A stretch of 64,000 nucleotides of DNA from Corticimicrobacter sp040137905 (lineage in GTDB: Bacteria > Pseudomonadota > Gammaproteobacteria > Burkholderiales > Burkholderiaceae_B). The stretch is from the NCBI RefSeq assembly GCF_040137905.1, contig NZ_JBEFDG010000068.1, forward strand, positions 1 through 64,000, read 5' to 3'. The notes under the pieces are model-generated. The model worked only from the letters and a program-made list of their open reading frames with translations. It ran no database searches and was not told the DNA's origin. This document shows, in pieces, positions 18,406 to 29,269 of this stretch. The position numbers were made by a program, and so were the translations under genes. Position 1 is the stretch's first letter; each line of letters opens with the position of its first letter.

Positions 18406-19167
18406 TTATTCCATATACATGCCGCCATTGACGTGCAGCGTTGCCCCCGTTACGTATTCGGCACGGGGACTTGCCAGAAAACCAACGGCATGGGCGATAT
18501 CGGCAGCCGCCCCCAGGCGACCCAGCGGAATCTGGCCCAGCAGGGCGGCGGTCTGGTTTTCGCTCAGGCCACGCGTCATATCCGTTTCGATGAAGCCGGG
18601 TGCGACACAGTTTACCGTAATATTACGACTGCCCAGCTCGCGCGCCAGCGCGCGGCTCAGGCCGGCCACACCCGCCTTGGCGGCTGCGTAGTTGGCCTGT
18701 CCGGCGTTGCCGCTGGCACCCACCACCGACGTGATGTTGATGATGCGACCCCAGCGGGCTTTCATCATGTTGCGCAGCACGGCGCGCGACAGACGGAAAA
18801 CGGCAGACAGGTTGGTATCGATCACGTCCGACCATTCGTCGTCTTTCATGCGCATGGCCAGCATGTCGCGCGTGATGCCCGCATTGTTCACCAGGATGTG
18901 GGGACCGGCAGCAGCTTCCTTGTTCAGTTCGGCCACCAGCGCCTCACTGGCTGCTGCATCGGTGACATTCAGTACGACGCCACGCCCGCCGAAGGGTGCC
19001 AGAGAAGCGCTGATCGCCTGGGCACCGGACTCGGAAGTTGCCGTACCGACCACGACCGCACCGGCACGCGCCAGCTCGAGTGCAATGGCCTGGCCGATAC
19101 CGCGAGTGGCACCGGTCACCAGCGCAACCTTGCCAGTCAGTTCAAGAGTGGTTTCAGACATGTTCAT
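18406..19167 (-). CDS. fabG: 3-oxoacyl-ACP reductase
   Basis: A 253-residue short-chain dehydrogenase that reduces beta-ketoacyl-ACP with NADPH. The cofactor motif TGATRGIG lies near residues 19-26. The active site holds Ser (in ITSVVGASGN) and the YAAAKAG Tyr-Lys pair, with NNAG also present. The ATG at 19167 overlaps the fabD stop by ATGA, so it is translationally coupled. A second in-frame ATG two codons later (19161) is an alternative. Confidence 0.96.
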   Translation of the reverse strand: MNMSETTLELTGKVALVTGATRGIGQAIALELARAGAVVVGTATSESGAQAISASLAPFGGRGVVLNVTDAAASEALVAELNKEAAAGPHILVNNAGITRDMLAMRMKDDEWSDVIDTNLSAVFRLSRAVLRNMMKARWGRIINITSVVGASGNAGQANYAAAKAGVAGLSRALARELGSRNITVNCVAPGFIETDMTRGLSENQTAALLGQIPLGRLGAAADIAHAVGFLASPRAEYVTGATLHVNGGMYME

Positions 19168-20096
19168 GCTCCCAAAGCAGTCAGGGCGGCATCAAGCGAT
19201 GCCGGATCGGTAATCGACAATGCGGTCAGGTCGGCATCGATGCGCTTGACCAGTCCGCTCAGCACCTTGCCAGGGCCGCACTCGACCACGTGCGTGATGC
19301 CCTGTGCCTTCATGGCCTGGATGGTCTCGACCCAGCGCACAGGGTGCCAGGCCTGCCGGACCAGCGCATCGCGGATGGCATCCGGTGCAGCCTGGACAGC
19401 CACATCGACGTTATTGATGACAGCCACCTGCGGTGCCTTGATCTCGACACCGGCCAGCGCCGACTGCAACACCTTGGCGGCCGGCTCAAGCAGGCTGGAA
19501 TGAAAGGGGGCAGACACAGGCAGCAGCAGGGCGCGCTTGGCACCGGCTGCCTTGGCAGCCTCGCAGGCGCGCTCGACGGCCGCCTTGGCCCCAGCGATCA
19601 CGACCTGAGCCGGCGCATTGAAATTGACGGCCTCGACCACCTCGCCCTGCGCGGCCTGCTGGCAGACGGCAACGACAGCCGCATCATCCAGCCCCAGAAT
19701 GGCGGCCATCGCCCCGGTACCCACCGGCACGGCGGACTGCATGGCATCGGCACGCACGCGCACCAGGCGCACGGCATCCTCAAGCGACAGCACACCTGCC
19801 GCCGTCAAGGCGGCATATTCGCCCAGACTGTGCCCTGCCATGACGGCGGGTTGTGCACCGCCAGCAGCCAGCCAGGCGGCATGGATCGCCACATCGGCAG
19901 CCAGCATCACGGGCTGGGTGTTGGTCGTCAGGTTGAGCTGCTCGGCAGGGCCCTGTGCGATCAGCGCAGCCAGATCCTGACCCAGCGCCTGACCGGCCTG
20001 CTCGATGATCGCTGACACAGCCGCATTGCCGGCCCATGCATCAAGCATGCCGACAGACTGGGAGCCCTGACCCGGAAAGACAAAAGCAATTTTCAT
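19164..20096 (-). CDS. fabD: Malonyl-CoA:ACP transacylase
   Basis: A 310-residue enzyme that loads malonyl groups onto ACP. The oxyanion motif FPGQGSQ is at the N-terminus, the nucleophile Ser is in MAGHSLGEYAAL, and the catalytic His is in VSAPFHSSLL. Length matches E. coli FabD (309). It lies 60 bp downstream of fabH and overlaps fabG by 4 bp. Confidence 0.97.
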   Translation of the reverse strand: MKIAFVFPGQGSQSVGMLDAWAGNAAVSAIIEQAGQALGQDLAALIAQGPAEQLNLTTNTQPVMLAADVAIHAAWLAAGGAQPAVMAGHSLGEYAALTAAGVLSLEDAVRLVRVRADAMQSAVPVGTGAMAAILGLDDAAVVAVCQQAAQGEVVEAVNFNAPAQVVIAGAKAAVERACEAAKAAGAKRALLLPVSAPFHSSLLEPAAKVLQSALAGVEIKAPQVAVINNVDVAVQAAPDAIRDALVRQAWHPVRWVETIQAMKAQGITHVVECGPGKVLSGLVKRIDADLTALSITDPASLDAALTALGA

Positions 20097-20156
20097 GGAT
20101 GGATTTGCCTCGTTTGCGAATGATTGGTTGCAGAGAAATCGCGCCGCCCGGCAACA

Positions 20157-21131
20157 TTACATGCGGGCCAGCACGGATCCCCAGGTGAAGCCGCCACCCA
20201 CACCCTGCATCAGCACATGTTGTCCTGCCAGAATGCGGCCTTCGCGCCGCGCGACATCCAATGCCAGCGGTACGCTGGCAGCCGATGTATTGGCATGGCG
20301 ATCCAGCGTTACCACGACTTGCTCCATGGGAACGCCCAGCTTGCGTGCCAGCATATTGAGAATGCGCAGGTTTGCCTGGTGCGGAATCATCCAGTCGATC
20401 TGATCGAGCGCGACTCCGGCCTCTTCGCATACCTCACGCGCCGATTTCTCCAGCACGGTCACGGCCTGCTTGAACACCGCCTGACCATCCATCCGCAGGA
20501 AAGGATCACCGGTCACCTGTCCGTAGGCCACATTGCCTGCCGCACAGAGGATTTTCATCTGGCTGCCATCAGCATGCAGACTGGCAGCCTTGATGCCCGG
20601 CTCGTCGGCTGCGCGCAGGACGACCGCACCGGCACCATCGCCGAACAGGACGCAGGTACTGCGGTCGCTCCAGTCCAGAATGCTGGAAAACACTTCCGCA
20701 CCGATGACCAGCGCACAGCGTGCGCGACCCGCACGGATAAAACTGTCGGCTGTCGTCAGGGCATAGACAAAACCACTGCACACTGCCTGAACGTCGAACG
20801 CCGCGGCACCAACGGAACCAAGGCGTCCCTGCACCAGGCAGGCCGTACTTGGAAACACGAAATCGGGTGTGGACGTCGCCACGATGATGAGATCGACCTC
20901 ATCGGCCGTGACATTGGCATCCTCGAGTGCCCGCCGGGCCGCTTCGGTCGCCAGTGCACTGGTTGTCACGCCCCGATCGGCAATATGACGCTGCCGGATA
21001 CCGGTACGATCGACGATCCACTGATCGGAAGTTTCAATGCCACGACTTGCCAGCTCTTCAGCCAGCATGTCATTGGACACCACTCGTGGGGGCAGATAGC
21101 TGCCGGTACCGGCGATCTGAGCATATTTCAT
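20157..21131 (-). CDS. fabH: Beta-ketoacyl-ACP synthase III
   Basis: A 324-residue enzyme that starts fatty acid synthesis by condensing acetyl-CoA with malonyl-ACP. The Cys-His-Asn triad is visible in VQAVCSGFVYAL, IPHQANLRI and HANTSAASVP. The start at 21131 has a GGGAGT ribosome-binding site at proper spacing. An ATG at 21143 overlapping the plsX stop is less well supported. The plsX-fabH order is standard in proteobacteria. Confidence 0.97.
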   Translation of the reverse strand: MKYAQIAGTGSYLPPRVVSNDMLAEELASRGIETSDQWIVDRTGIRQRHIADRGVTTSALATEAARRALEDANVTADEVDLIIVATSTPDFVFPSTACLVQGRLGSVGAAAFDVQAVCSGFVYALTTADSFIRAGRARCALVIGAEVFSSILDWSDRSTCVLFGDGAGAVVLRAADEPGIKAASLHADGSQMKILCAAGNVAYGQVTGDPFLRMDGQAVFKQAVTVLEKSAREVCEEAGVALDQIDWMIPHQANLRILNMLARKLGVPMEQVVVTLDRHANTSAASVPLALDVARREGRILAGQHVLMQGVGGGFTWGSVLARM

Positions 21132-21142
21132 GGTGACTCCCA

Positions 21143-22225
21143 TCAAGCGACGGCGCCTCCTTCTGCGCCATTCGCATCATGCCGTGCATCGGCCGGCAAT
21201 ACGCCCGCCGCATCAAGGCTGCGCCGAATCTCGGCAACCTGCTGTGCAGTTCGTTCCAGCAGGCCATTGGCCACTGCCTCGCGGGCACGCTCAAGCGCGC
21301 AACCGTAGGCATAGGCATCGGCAGAACCGTGGCTCTTGATGACCACGCCGCGCAACCCCAGCAGGGCTGCGCCATTGTAGCGACGATTATCCACCCGGGT
21401 ACGCAGTCGGCCCAGCACGGGACTTGCAAACAGGCCAGCCAGCTTGCTGAGCAAGCCGCGGTGGAATTCTTCGCGAATCATGCCCGACAGCATACTCGCC
21501 AGCCCCTCCACCGATTTCAATACGACATTGCCGACGAAGCCGTCACAGACCACGACATCGACCGTACCCTTGAAAATATCGTTGCCCTCGACGTTGCCGT
21601 AGAAGTTGAGCGGACTGGCACGCAGCAATTCTGCCGCCTCCTTGACCACATCATTGCCCTTGATCGCCTCTTCGCCGATATTGAGCAACCCTACGCTGGG
21701 TCGGAGTCCGGCAGTCTGGCACTGGACCAGAGCGGCCCCCATGACCGCGAACTGCAGCAGGTGCTCGGGCGTGCAATCGACATTGGCTCCGAGATCGAGA
21801 ACGGTCGTTCCGCCACCCTTGCGGTTAGGCAGTGCAGTCGCAATCGCCGGCCGGTCTATGCCATCCAGCGTTTTGAGCACATAACGCGACACCGCCATCC
21901 AGGCACCGGTATTACCAGCAGAGATACAGGCGTCGGCCTGACCATCCTTGACTGCCAGAGCAGCCAGTCGCATGGAGGAATTCTTCTTGCGACGCAGGGC
22001 AACCTCGACAGGATCATCCATGGCCACGACTTCGTCGGCATGGATGATCTCGATGCGATCCCTGGGTGCAGCAGCATCTGCGGCAACAAGCGCGCCAATG
22101 GGTTCGGACAGGCCGACCAGCAGCACATGAACATCCGGATAGCGACGCAAGAAATCAAGCGCTGCCGGCACGGTCACGGGCAAACCCGCATCCCCGCCCA
22201 TGCAGTCAATAGCGATACGTATCAC
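21143..22225 (-). CDS. plsX: Phosphate acyltransferase PlsX
   Basis: A 360-residue peripheral membrane enzyme that converts acyl-ACP to acyl-phosphate, the donor for PlsY in phosphatidic acid synthesis. The N-terminal AIDCMGGDAG and the central DLGANVDC and VGLLNIGEE motifs are characteristic. Length is typical (E. coli 356). It lies between rpmF and fabH, the conserved rpmF-plsX-fabH arrangement that links ribosome and membrane synthesis. Confidence 0.97.
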   Translation of the reverse strand: MIRIAIDCMGGDAGLPVTVPAALDFLRRYPDVHVLLVGLSEPIGALVAADAAAPRDRIEIIHADEVVAMDDPVEVALRRKKNSSMRLAALAVKDGQADACISAGNTGAWMAVSRYVLKTLDGIDRPAIATALPNRKGGGTTVLDLGANVDCTPEHLLQFAVMGAALVQCQTAGLRPSVGLLNIGEEAIKGNDVVKEAAELLRASPLNFYGNVEGNDIFKGTVDVVVCDGFVGNVVLKSVEGLASMLSGMIREEFHRGLLSKLAGLFASPVLGRLRTRVDNRRYNGAALLGLRGVVIKSHGSADAYAYGCALERAREAVANGLLERTAQQVAEIRRSLDAAGVLPADARHDANGAEGGAVA

Positions 22226-22299
22226 GATGTCAGCTTTTCAGGACCAGAAAGAAGTCGGCGCCGGACCTGCCGGCGCCACTGTTCGACCTGACAGGCGGA

Positions 22300-22482
22300 T
22301 CAGTCTTCGCTGTTGGTCTTGAGCACCTTGCGGCCACGGTAGAAACCGTCGGCGCTGATGTGGTGACGCAGGTGAACCTTGCCCGTCGTCGGCTCGACGG
22401 CCGTGGGTGGGTTGGTCAGAAAGTCGTGGGAACGATGCATGCCACGCTTGGAGGAAGACTTCTTGTTTTGTTGAACAGCCAT
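22300..22482 (-). CDS. rpmF: Ribosomal protein bL32
   Basis: A 60-residue basic protein of the large subunit. The N-terminus MAVQQNKKSSSKRGMHRSH and the C-terminal LRHHISADGFYRGRKV segment match bL32. There are no zinc-binding cysteines, as in E. coli. The start at 22482 gives the canonical MAVQQNK. An upstream in-frame extension of 22 residues has no homology to the family and is rejected. Confidence 0.97.
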   Translation of the reverse strand: MAVQQNKKSSSKRGMHRSHDFLTNPPTAVEPTTGKVHLRHHISADGFYRGRKVLKTNSED

Positions 22483-22554
22483 GATAACTCCTGGAAACGG
22501 ATCGTATTGTACGCGATGTACGCAACTGGCGACCCGCAAGTGGTTCAAAAACGA

Positions 22555-23139
22555 TTACTGCTTTTTATCTTTCAATGCCGCCAGCGCCGCAAAAGGTGAC
22601 GGACGCTCGGGCAACTCGGGTGCCGGCTCGACCTCGACCGGCAATTCACACTGCGCATGACGAGGCACATAAGGCACCGCCAGCACCAATTCATCCTCGA
22701 TCAGACCAAGCAGATCGAATCGACTGGAGCACAACAGCCGCTCGGGCTCCTCCAGCATGCCATCCTCTTCTTCACCACCTGGCGCGTCGGCATTCAGTTC
22801 TGCCTCGCTATCGACCAGATCAAACGTGGCATGCACATCGATTGACCAGGGAAAGGGCTCCAGGCAACGCTGACACTCGACCTGCGGATCCGCCTTGACC
22901 TCGAGCTCGAAACGCGGCTCGCCACGCACACCCCTGACGCAACGTGCAGACCATGACACACCGGCCTGCGACAACTGTTCAGGCAGACCATCAAGCAGCC
23001 GGGAAAAACGCGCCAGCGGCAACCGACCTTCCGTCGAGTACGACAATCGTCGCCACTCAAGCAAATTCACGCAATGCAGATTCTGTTCTGCTGATTGCTG
23101 CCCTGCTTTTTGCAGTTTATCCTGAGGCGATCCACTCAT
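22555..23139 (-). CDS. yceD: YceD family protein (DUF177)
   Basis: A 194-residue protein of the DUF177 family, whose members are needed for 23S rRNA accumulation in plants and E. coli and are nearly always adjacent to rpmF. The VECQRCLEPF motif (Cys-x2-Cys) and the acidic stretch around residues 118-130 are typical, as is the final LVLAVPYVPRH segment. It is upstream of rpmF with a 72-bp gap, so the two are probably co-transcribed. Confidence 0.9.
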   Translation of the reverse strand: MSGSPQDKLQKAGQQSAEQNLHCVNLLEWRRLSYSTEGRLPLARFSRLLDGLPEQLSQAGVSWSARCVRGVRGEPRFELEVKADPQVECQRCLEPFPWSIDVHATFDLVDSEAELNADAPGGEEEDGMLEEPERLLCSSRFDLLGLIEDELVLAVPYVPRHAQCELPVEVEPAPELPERPSPFAALAALKDKKQ

Positions 23140-23172
23140 TACAGAGGCCTAGCCGACGAAAAACATAAGATT

Positions 23173-24399
23173 CTAGCTTTTTCCGACCACACTGGTCAAA
23201 TCCTGCCTGTCGGCAATCGTCAGTTTCACGACACTATGGTCCGGCATCACGGCACATGAACGGCCCTCATGCTTGGCCTGGTACATCCGATGATCAGCCA
23301 GTTCAACCAATGATGTCCAATCCCCGGCACCATCGGCGCGCCGTTCGGCAATGCCCACCGAGGCAGCCAGCGCGCGTCCATCCAGCCGCTGCCCCAGCCC
23401 TCCCGCCTGTATCCGCCCCAGGAAAATAGGTAGCTGGGATACTGCCATCTCAGGCAGTACGACGACAAACTCCTCTCCGCCCCAGCGCACCAGCGCATCC
23501 CCTCGCCTCAGGTATTTTTTCAGTTCGGCCACCAGCGACCGCAGCGCCTGGTCACCCGCATCGTGCCCAAACTGGTCATTGATAGACTTGAAATGATCAA
23601 TATCGAAAAAGGCCAGCGCCAGTGGCGCATCCGCCTGTTCCGCCAGCAAAAACAGCCGCTCCAGGGTTTCAACCCCCGAGCGCCGCGTCAGCGCCCCCGT
23701 CAGAGGGTCTGTCGTGGCCTGGTGCACCAGACTCTCCATGTAGTGCGACTGACTCATCCCCGAAAACATCGACACGCCCGTCATCATGCACATGAACCAG
23801 AGTGTCGCCCCATGCTGCGTCAGCGAGAGTGCATGATCGGACAGTTGCAACCCTGCCACCGCCGTCGTCAGGGCAGGCAGTGACAGCAACAGGATTTCAA
23901 GCGCAGACAGCGGAAAAATCGCCAAGCCGCCCAGCACGATAGTCGGCATCAGGGCATACAGCTGCACGACCAGTCGCTGTTCCTCGGTCAGGCTCGCAAT
24001 ATCGACAGCCAGCAGAACGCCAAGGTAAAACAGCGAAGGAACCAGCAGCATGCAAAACAGCATTCGCATGGCCTGGCGATATGGCCGACGCGGCGGCAGA
24101 TCACGCGGCCAGGCCAGCACGGCAAAGACCGCTCCGGCGATGAAGCGCAAAATGGTCAGCCTGGTTGCCTCGACCGCATCAAAGACCCACCAGTCAACGA
24201 TTGCGCACAGCGGCACCAGCCAGGCAAACAGGAAGCAGATCAATTGCACCCGAGCCATGATGACCGAAGCCGCATGACGACGAATGGATGGGGAACGCCC
24301 AAACGGCACCACCAGCCGCAGTAATTGCCGAAACGAAGGATGCGTCGGTCCAACGATATTCTGCAGGATAGAGGACCAAGAGTGCTTGATGTTCAGCAT
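23173..24399 (-). CDS. Membrane-bound diguanylate cyclase (GGDEF)
   Basis: A 408-residue protein with six predicted membrane helices in residues 45-220 (MASE-like sensory region) and a C-terminal GGDEF domain. The catalytic motif is GGEEF at residues 307-311. An RxxD inhibitory c-di-GMP site lies five residues earlier (298-301), so product feedback is likely. The N-terminal PLTGALTRR and FFDIDHFKSIND motifs are intact. The start at 24399 follows AAGGAG at about 10-bp spacing. The enzyme makes c-di-GMP from GTP. The signal sensed is unknown. No EAL domain is present. Confidence 0.92.
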   Translation of the reverse strand: MLNIKHSWSSILQNIVGPTHPSFRQLLRLVVPFGRSPSIRRHAASVIMARVQLICFLFAWLVPLCAIVDWWVFDAVEATRLTILRFIAGAVFAVLAWPRDLPPRRPYRQAMRMLFCMLLVPSLFYLGVLLAVDIASLTEEQRLVVQLYALMPTIVLGGLAIFPLSALEILLLSLPALTTAVAGLQLSDHALSLTQHGATLWFMCMMTGVSMFSGMSQSHYMESLVHQATTDPLTGALTRRSGVETLERLFLLAEQADAPLALAFFDIDHFKSINDQFGHDAGDQALRSLVAELKKYLRRGDALVRWGGEEFVVVLPEMAVSQLPIFLGRIQAGGLGQRLDGRALAASVGIAERRADGAGDWTSLVELADHRMYQAKHEGRSCAVMPDHSVVKLTIADRQDLTSVVGKS

Positions 24400-24527
24400 A
24401 TCGGAACCGCTCCTTCTCAACGAGCAATCGTTTTTTCTTGCTCCTCGATATCCCATTTAATCAAACGGCAACAAAAAATGTCTTGTTCCATATCAACGTG
24501 TCTATCTCCAGCATTGACTCACGCGAC

Positions 24528-24563
24528 GATGGGGCCGCATCTGCCAAGAGATGCGGCCCCATC
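24528..24563 (-). other. Strong stem-loop downstream of clpB
   Basis: A perfect 15-base-pair inverted repeat (GATGGGGCCGCATCT and its complement) around a six-base loop, starting 18 bp past the clpB stop. No U tract follows on either strand. It probably forms the 3' end structure of clpB mRNA, by Rho-dependent termination or by blocking exonucleases. Confidence 0.65.
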
Positions 24564-24581
24564 AAACCGCTCATGCGTCGA

Positions 24582-27182
<2,601 letters not shown>

Positions 27183-27260
27183 GATTTTTTCCCTGTTTGT
27201 TTCTATATCCGCGCAGCCAGACAGGCCAGCATTACCCGGACATTGCTGATGGACAATTAG

Positions 27261-27286
27261 ATAAGGGTGAACCCGCAAAACTCAAG
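27261..27286 (-). promoter_or_regulatory. Sigma-32-type promoter of clpB
   Basis: On the minus strand CTTGAG (27286-27281) is followed after 12 bp by ACCCTTAT (27268-27261). The heat-shock consensus is CTTGAA with CCCCATNT. The predicted transcription start is about 72 bp upstream of the clpB ATG. Heat-shock control of clpB is well established in proteobacteria. The exact site is inferred. Confidence 0.6.
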
Positions 27287-27411
27287 ACATGCCACCACAA
27301 TCAACACAGATATGGTAAAAGCGAAGATAGCCGAAAAAGGGGCCATCTGCCTATCTTCATAGATACAGACTACAATAGCCTCCACTGTTGACCAGATATT
27401 CACGCAGATAC

Positions 27412-28137
27412 ATGCAAAAACGGGTACCCATTACTGGCGATTCCACCCAATGTTCGACCTGTATGCTAGGGCATGTCTGTCTGCCGGTCGGCATGCCGGC
27501 CGAAGACATCGACAAGCTGAGCGCACTGGTTCGTGAGCGCGTGCGGGTAGAAAAAGGCCGTACGCTCTACACGCTGGGCGACGAACTGGATGCCGTGTAC
27601 GGCGTGCGCTCGGGCTCGATCAAGACCCAGATAGAGCGCGCCGAAGGCCAGCTCCAGATCACCGGCTTTCATCTGCCCGGTGAACTGGTCGGCATGGATG
27701 GCATGCTCGAAGGCCATCATATGTCCACGGCAGTGGCATTGGAAGACACAGAAATGTGCGTCATCCGCCTCGCAGACCTGGATCGCATTGCCTCACAGGT
27801 CCCTGCCCTGCAGCCACAATTCCGCCGCTTCATGAGCAAGGAAATCATCCGTTCGCAGCACATGCTGCTGACGGTGGGTTCGCTGCGTTCCGAGCAACGT
27901 CTGGCCGCCTTCCTCCTCAATTTATCCCAGCGGCTGTCGATGCTGGGCTACTCGGCCAACGAGTTTGTGCTGCGCATGAGCCGCGAAGATCTCGGCAACT
28001 ATCTCGGGCTGACGCTGGAAACCGTCAGCCGACTGTTTTCGCGGTTTGCCCGAGAAGAAATGATCCGCATCAACCAGCGCGAAGTCGAGATTCTCGACAT
28101 GCCACGCCTCAAGAAACTGATCGGCCAGGACACTTAG
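27412..28137 (+). CDS. fnr: Oxygen-sensing transcription regulator Fnr
   Basis: A 241-residue CRP/FNR-family regulator. Cys14, Cys17 and Cys23 (CSTCMLGHVC) plus Cys116 (EDTEMCVIRL) give the four ligands of an oxygen-labile [4Fe-4S] cluster, as in E. coli FNR. The cyclic-nucleotide-like sensor domain is followed by a helix-turn-helix with MSREDLGNYLGLTLETVSRLFSR, whose E-x2-S-R fits the FNR half site TTGAT. An in-frame TTG at 27388 is an alternative start. Likely targets in this window are the cbb3 genes, which have FNR boxes. Confidence 0.95.
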   Translation: MQKRVPITGDSTQCSTCMLGHVCLPVGMPAEDIDKLSALVRERVRVEKGRTLYTLGDELDAVYGVRSGSIKTQIERAEGQLQITGFHLPGELVGMDGMLEGHHMSTAVALEDTEMCVIRLADLDRIASQVPALQPQFRRFMSKEIIRSQHMLLTVGSLRSEQRLAAFLLNLSQRLSMLGYSANEFVLRMSREDLGNYLGLTLETVSRLFSRFAREEMIRINQREVEILDMPRLKKLIGQDT

Positions 28138-28202
28138 CCTGCGAAGGCCTGGCAGAGATCGCCCTTGCAATCACGGGACACGATCCGATCACATCCGTCA
28201 CG

Positions 28203-28231
28203 AAAAACGGGCTCCTTGCGGAGCCCGTTTT
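28203..28231. terminator. Bidirectional terminator between fnr and the AEC permease
   Basis: A 12-base-pair stem (AAAACGGGCTCC with GGAGCCCGTTTT) and a TTGC loop. Flanking T and A runs allow termination on both strands. It lies between the convergent fnr and permease genes. Confidence 0.85.
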
Positions 28232-28273
28232 CATTTCAGCAAGGAAATTTCACGCCTGCAGCAAAGCGCCTGC

Positions 28274-29200
28274 TCAACCCGGTGCCAGCACATAGCGGAC
28301 AAGCGCGATCCAGCCCGGCGCAGCAGCTGCAAAAGCCAGGACGCAGACAATCAGGGTCGAAGATGCCTCATTGATGTAGGTCTGGAAACGGCCCGCCATC
28401 ACGATGCCGGTAAAGGCCGGAGGCAACGCAGCCAGCAGTACCATTTGCTCCAGGTGCGCATCAGGAACGCCAAGCAGCAGGCAGACCGCCAGCATGCTGG
28501 CAGGCATCAGGATCATCTTGACAATGCTGTTCCAGATGACTTCCAGACTGATCTGGAATTTGTGCGCAGACAGGACCAGGCCTGCGGCAAAGACGGCAAC
28601 CCCGGAGTTGGCGTGTCCGATCAGCGACAGCGGCGGATCGATCATTTCAGGCACCCTGACGCCAATCAAGACCAGCACAAAACCGATCAAAGGTGCCAGC
28701 ACAACCGGCTCCTTGACGGCCTTGATCAAGGCCGCTGTCGGCTTGGTACCCGCAGGTGCCACGAAAAACATGCCAAGCGGTACCAGCAGGACATTGACGA
28801 TCAGCGCCATAATGGCCACGGTCATTGCCGCCGAACCACCGAAGATCGGTGTCAGCACCGCGATACCCAGAAAGCCGACCGTTGGAGCCCCTGCGCTCAA
28901 GCCTGCCAACCCGGCTTCCTGTTTGTCATGCTTGAATACCAGGCGAGCCCCGATCAGCGCGATGAAATACCAGGCGATCAGCACCGCAAAGGCGGCAATG
29001 AAAAGCCGACTATCGGCAAACAGCTCTTGGCGTGAAGACTTGACGATGGACACGAACAGCACCGCCGGCAAGCAGTAATCCAGGACCAGTTTATTGAATC
29101 CGGCAGCCTGGGTCTGATCAAAAATATTGCGCTTTCCTGCCAGAAAACCAAGCAGCAGCACGAAAAAGATCGAAACGATGTCCTGAATGATTGCAGTCAT
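28274..29200 (-). CDS. AEC family permease, likely for oxalate or a related dicarboxylate
   Basis: A 308-residue integral membrane protein with about ten helices and the two-repeat layout of the auxin efflux carrier (AEC) family, whose bacterial members include malonate and malate carriers. The start at 29200 removes a 21-residue non-hydrophobic extension. It lies 69 bp after the oxalate decarboxylase gene on the same strand, with a stem-loop between. The substrate is therefore inferred to be oxalate, formate or both. Context supports this, but sequence alone cannot prove it. Confidence 0.82.
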   Translation of the reverse strand: MTAIIQDIVSIFFVLLLGFLAGKRNIFDQTQAAGFNKLVLDYCLPAVLFVSIVKSSRQELFADSRLFIAAFAVLIAWYFIALIGARLVFKHDKQEAGLAGLSAGAPTVGFLGIAVLTPIFGGSAAMTVAIMALIVNVLLVPLGMFFVAPAGTKPTAALIKAVKEPVVLAPLIGFVLVLIGVRVPEMIDPPLSLIGHANSGVAVFAAGLVLSAHKFQISLEVIWNSIVKMILMPASMLAVCLLLGVPDAHLEQMVLLAALPPAFTGIVMAGRFQTYINEASSTLIVCVLAFAAAAPGWIALVRYVLAPG

Positions 29201-29226
29201 GACAGTACTCCATTGCCTTTTGAAGG

Positions 29227-29259
29227 CCGGGCTTTCCGGTTTGTTGCCGGAAAGCCCGG
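29227..29259 (-). other. Intercistronic stem-loop between oxdC and the permease gene
   Basis: A perfect 13-base-pair inverted repeat (CCGGGCTTTCCGG with CCGGAAAGCCCGG) around a seven-base loop, fitting almost exactly between the two genes. There is no clear U tract on the minus strand. It may reduce downstream expression or stabilise the oxdC message. Confidence 0.7.
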
Positions 29260-29269
29260 GCACCAGCCT

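Noticed and set aside
27388..27411. FNR autoregulatory site and TTG start for fnr
   Set aside because: TTGAC is present, but the second half site (TATTC) does not match ATCAA. The ATG at 27412 fits the family N-terminus better.
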